This document shows, piece by piece, positions 63,436 to 64,000 of a stretch of DNA of 64,000 bases. Origin of the DNA: Membranipora membranacea. Its lineage: Eukaryota > Bryozoa > Gymnolaemata > Cheilostomatida > Membraniporidae. The first letter of the stretch is position 1. Every line of letters starts with the position of its first letter. Location: the NCBI GenBank assembly GCA_914767715.1, contig OU612069.1, forward strand, positions 17,479,387 through 17,543,386, read 5' to 3'. Below the pieces are notes generated by a model. It was not told where the DNA came from. It did no database searches and worked only from the letters and a program-made list of their open reading frames with translations. Position numbers and translations under genes: made by a program.

Positions 63436-64000
63436 CTGTCCATATCGAGAGCCCAGCTGTTTATCACCATTCTAAATGGGTCAGATCATCTAAGTGGAGC
63501 ATACCATGATGTTCTGGCTGCCACTATGATGGCCAAAGTTGTACCATGGGGATGGTGGTGGTATCTCATTGAATGAGTGTATAAAGCCTCTTTTTCATAT
63601 GGTACTTTGGGGATCTATTTTTCGCAAACACTAGTTATTTGAAGCTCCTATGATTTAGAGATGTCTGGTTTGCGAAGAAAGGTGCACTAAGCCAACAGTG
63701 GATAGATGTGTAGTTGCCACATCACAGAACACACATACTTTCATTGCAGGTTCATGAGCCGCGCGAAAGCAACCACCCCATTCATTCATCATAAAATCTA
63801 CCTCCGTCAAGCATTTGCCTAGGAGTGATGGCAGTCAGTCACAAGTGTGAGCGGGAGAAATAATTACTTTTGAGCTTTTCATATTGTGAGGATGGGTATT
63901 GCACTGTAAAATATTGCTTAAGCCGCGCGAAAACAACCACCCCCCAAGCTGTCTTATGAAGATATCTGTTAAAAAGTCTCAATCATAATGAACCGTGATT
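63436..64000. other. Right edge, no gene seen; two CCGCGCGAAA(A/G)CAACCACCCC words
   Basis: The word occurs near 63759 and 63923 and, shortened, at 63274. No other feature is recognised. Confidence 0.5.

Overview
This window is nuclear DNA from an animal, most likely an aquatic invertebrate and possibly a lophotrochozoan. The reasons are short exons with GT/AG introns, long AT-rich introns, many kinds of mobile elements, tRNA-derived SINEs, a Ty3/Gypsy retrotransposon and a chitin-type AA15 lytic polysaccharide monooxygenase (LPMO) gene. The species assignment is inference only.

Two complete multi-exon genes lie on the minus strand. A PCID2 orthologue (432-10913) has 12 coding exons that join in frame to 400 residues. 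A divergent Ser/Thr protein kinase (17651-27598) has 11 coding exons that join to 691 residues. On the plus strand, a secreted AA15 LPMO-like gene (52475-58603) has six exons that join to 803 residues: signal peptide, LPMO domain, about 525 residues of Thr/Ser-rich mucin-like sequence, and a six-cysteine tail. A probable terminal exon with a P2X7-type intracellular domain sits at 48833-49140. The first two coding exons of a type II membrane protein (62197-62840) run off the right side of the window. The genes do not form an obvious pathway; they are neighbours in a repeat-rich region.

The rest is largely mobile DNA. There is a full-length Ty3/Gypsy LTR element (37116-42934) with 270-bp LTRs about 2% diverged, an intact gag and a frame-broken pol. 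A 3.6-kb TIR transposon (44977-48590) has about 130-bp termini built of tandem GGCGCAGCTCGGCTA boxes and a GGCTC target duplication. A 2.1-kb element with roughly 300-bp TIRs and internal repeats sits inside a PCID2 intron. A 1.36-kb TIR element contains a LINE reverse-transcriptase remnant. There are also several palindromic MITE-like families, three tRNA-like/SINE loci, and minisatellites at 30.3 kb and 63.3 kb.

The most notable observations are: (1) the LPMO keeps the N-terminal His but has Asn where AA15 enzymes carry the second copper-binding His; (2) a decayed plus-strand copy of the last PCID2 exon and its 3' flank lies 50 kb away; (3) the tandem-box TIR transposon; (4) very long hairpin-forming inverted repeats in PCID2 introns. 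All homology statements come from recognising motifs by eye; no database search was run.
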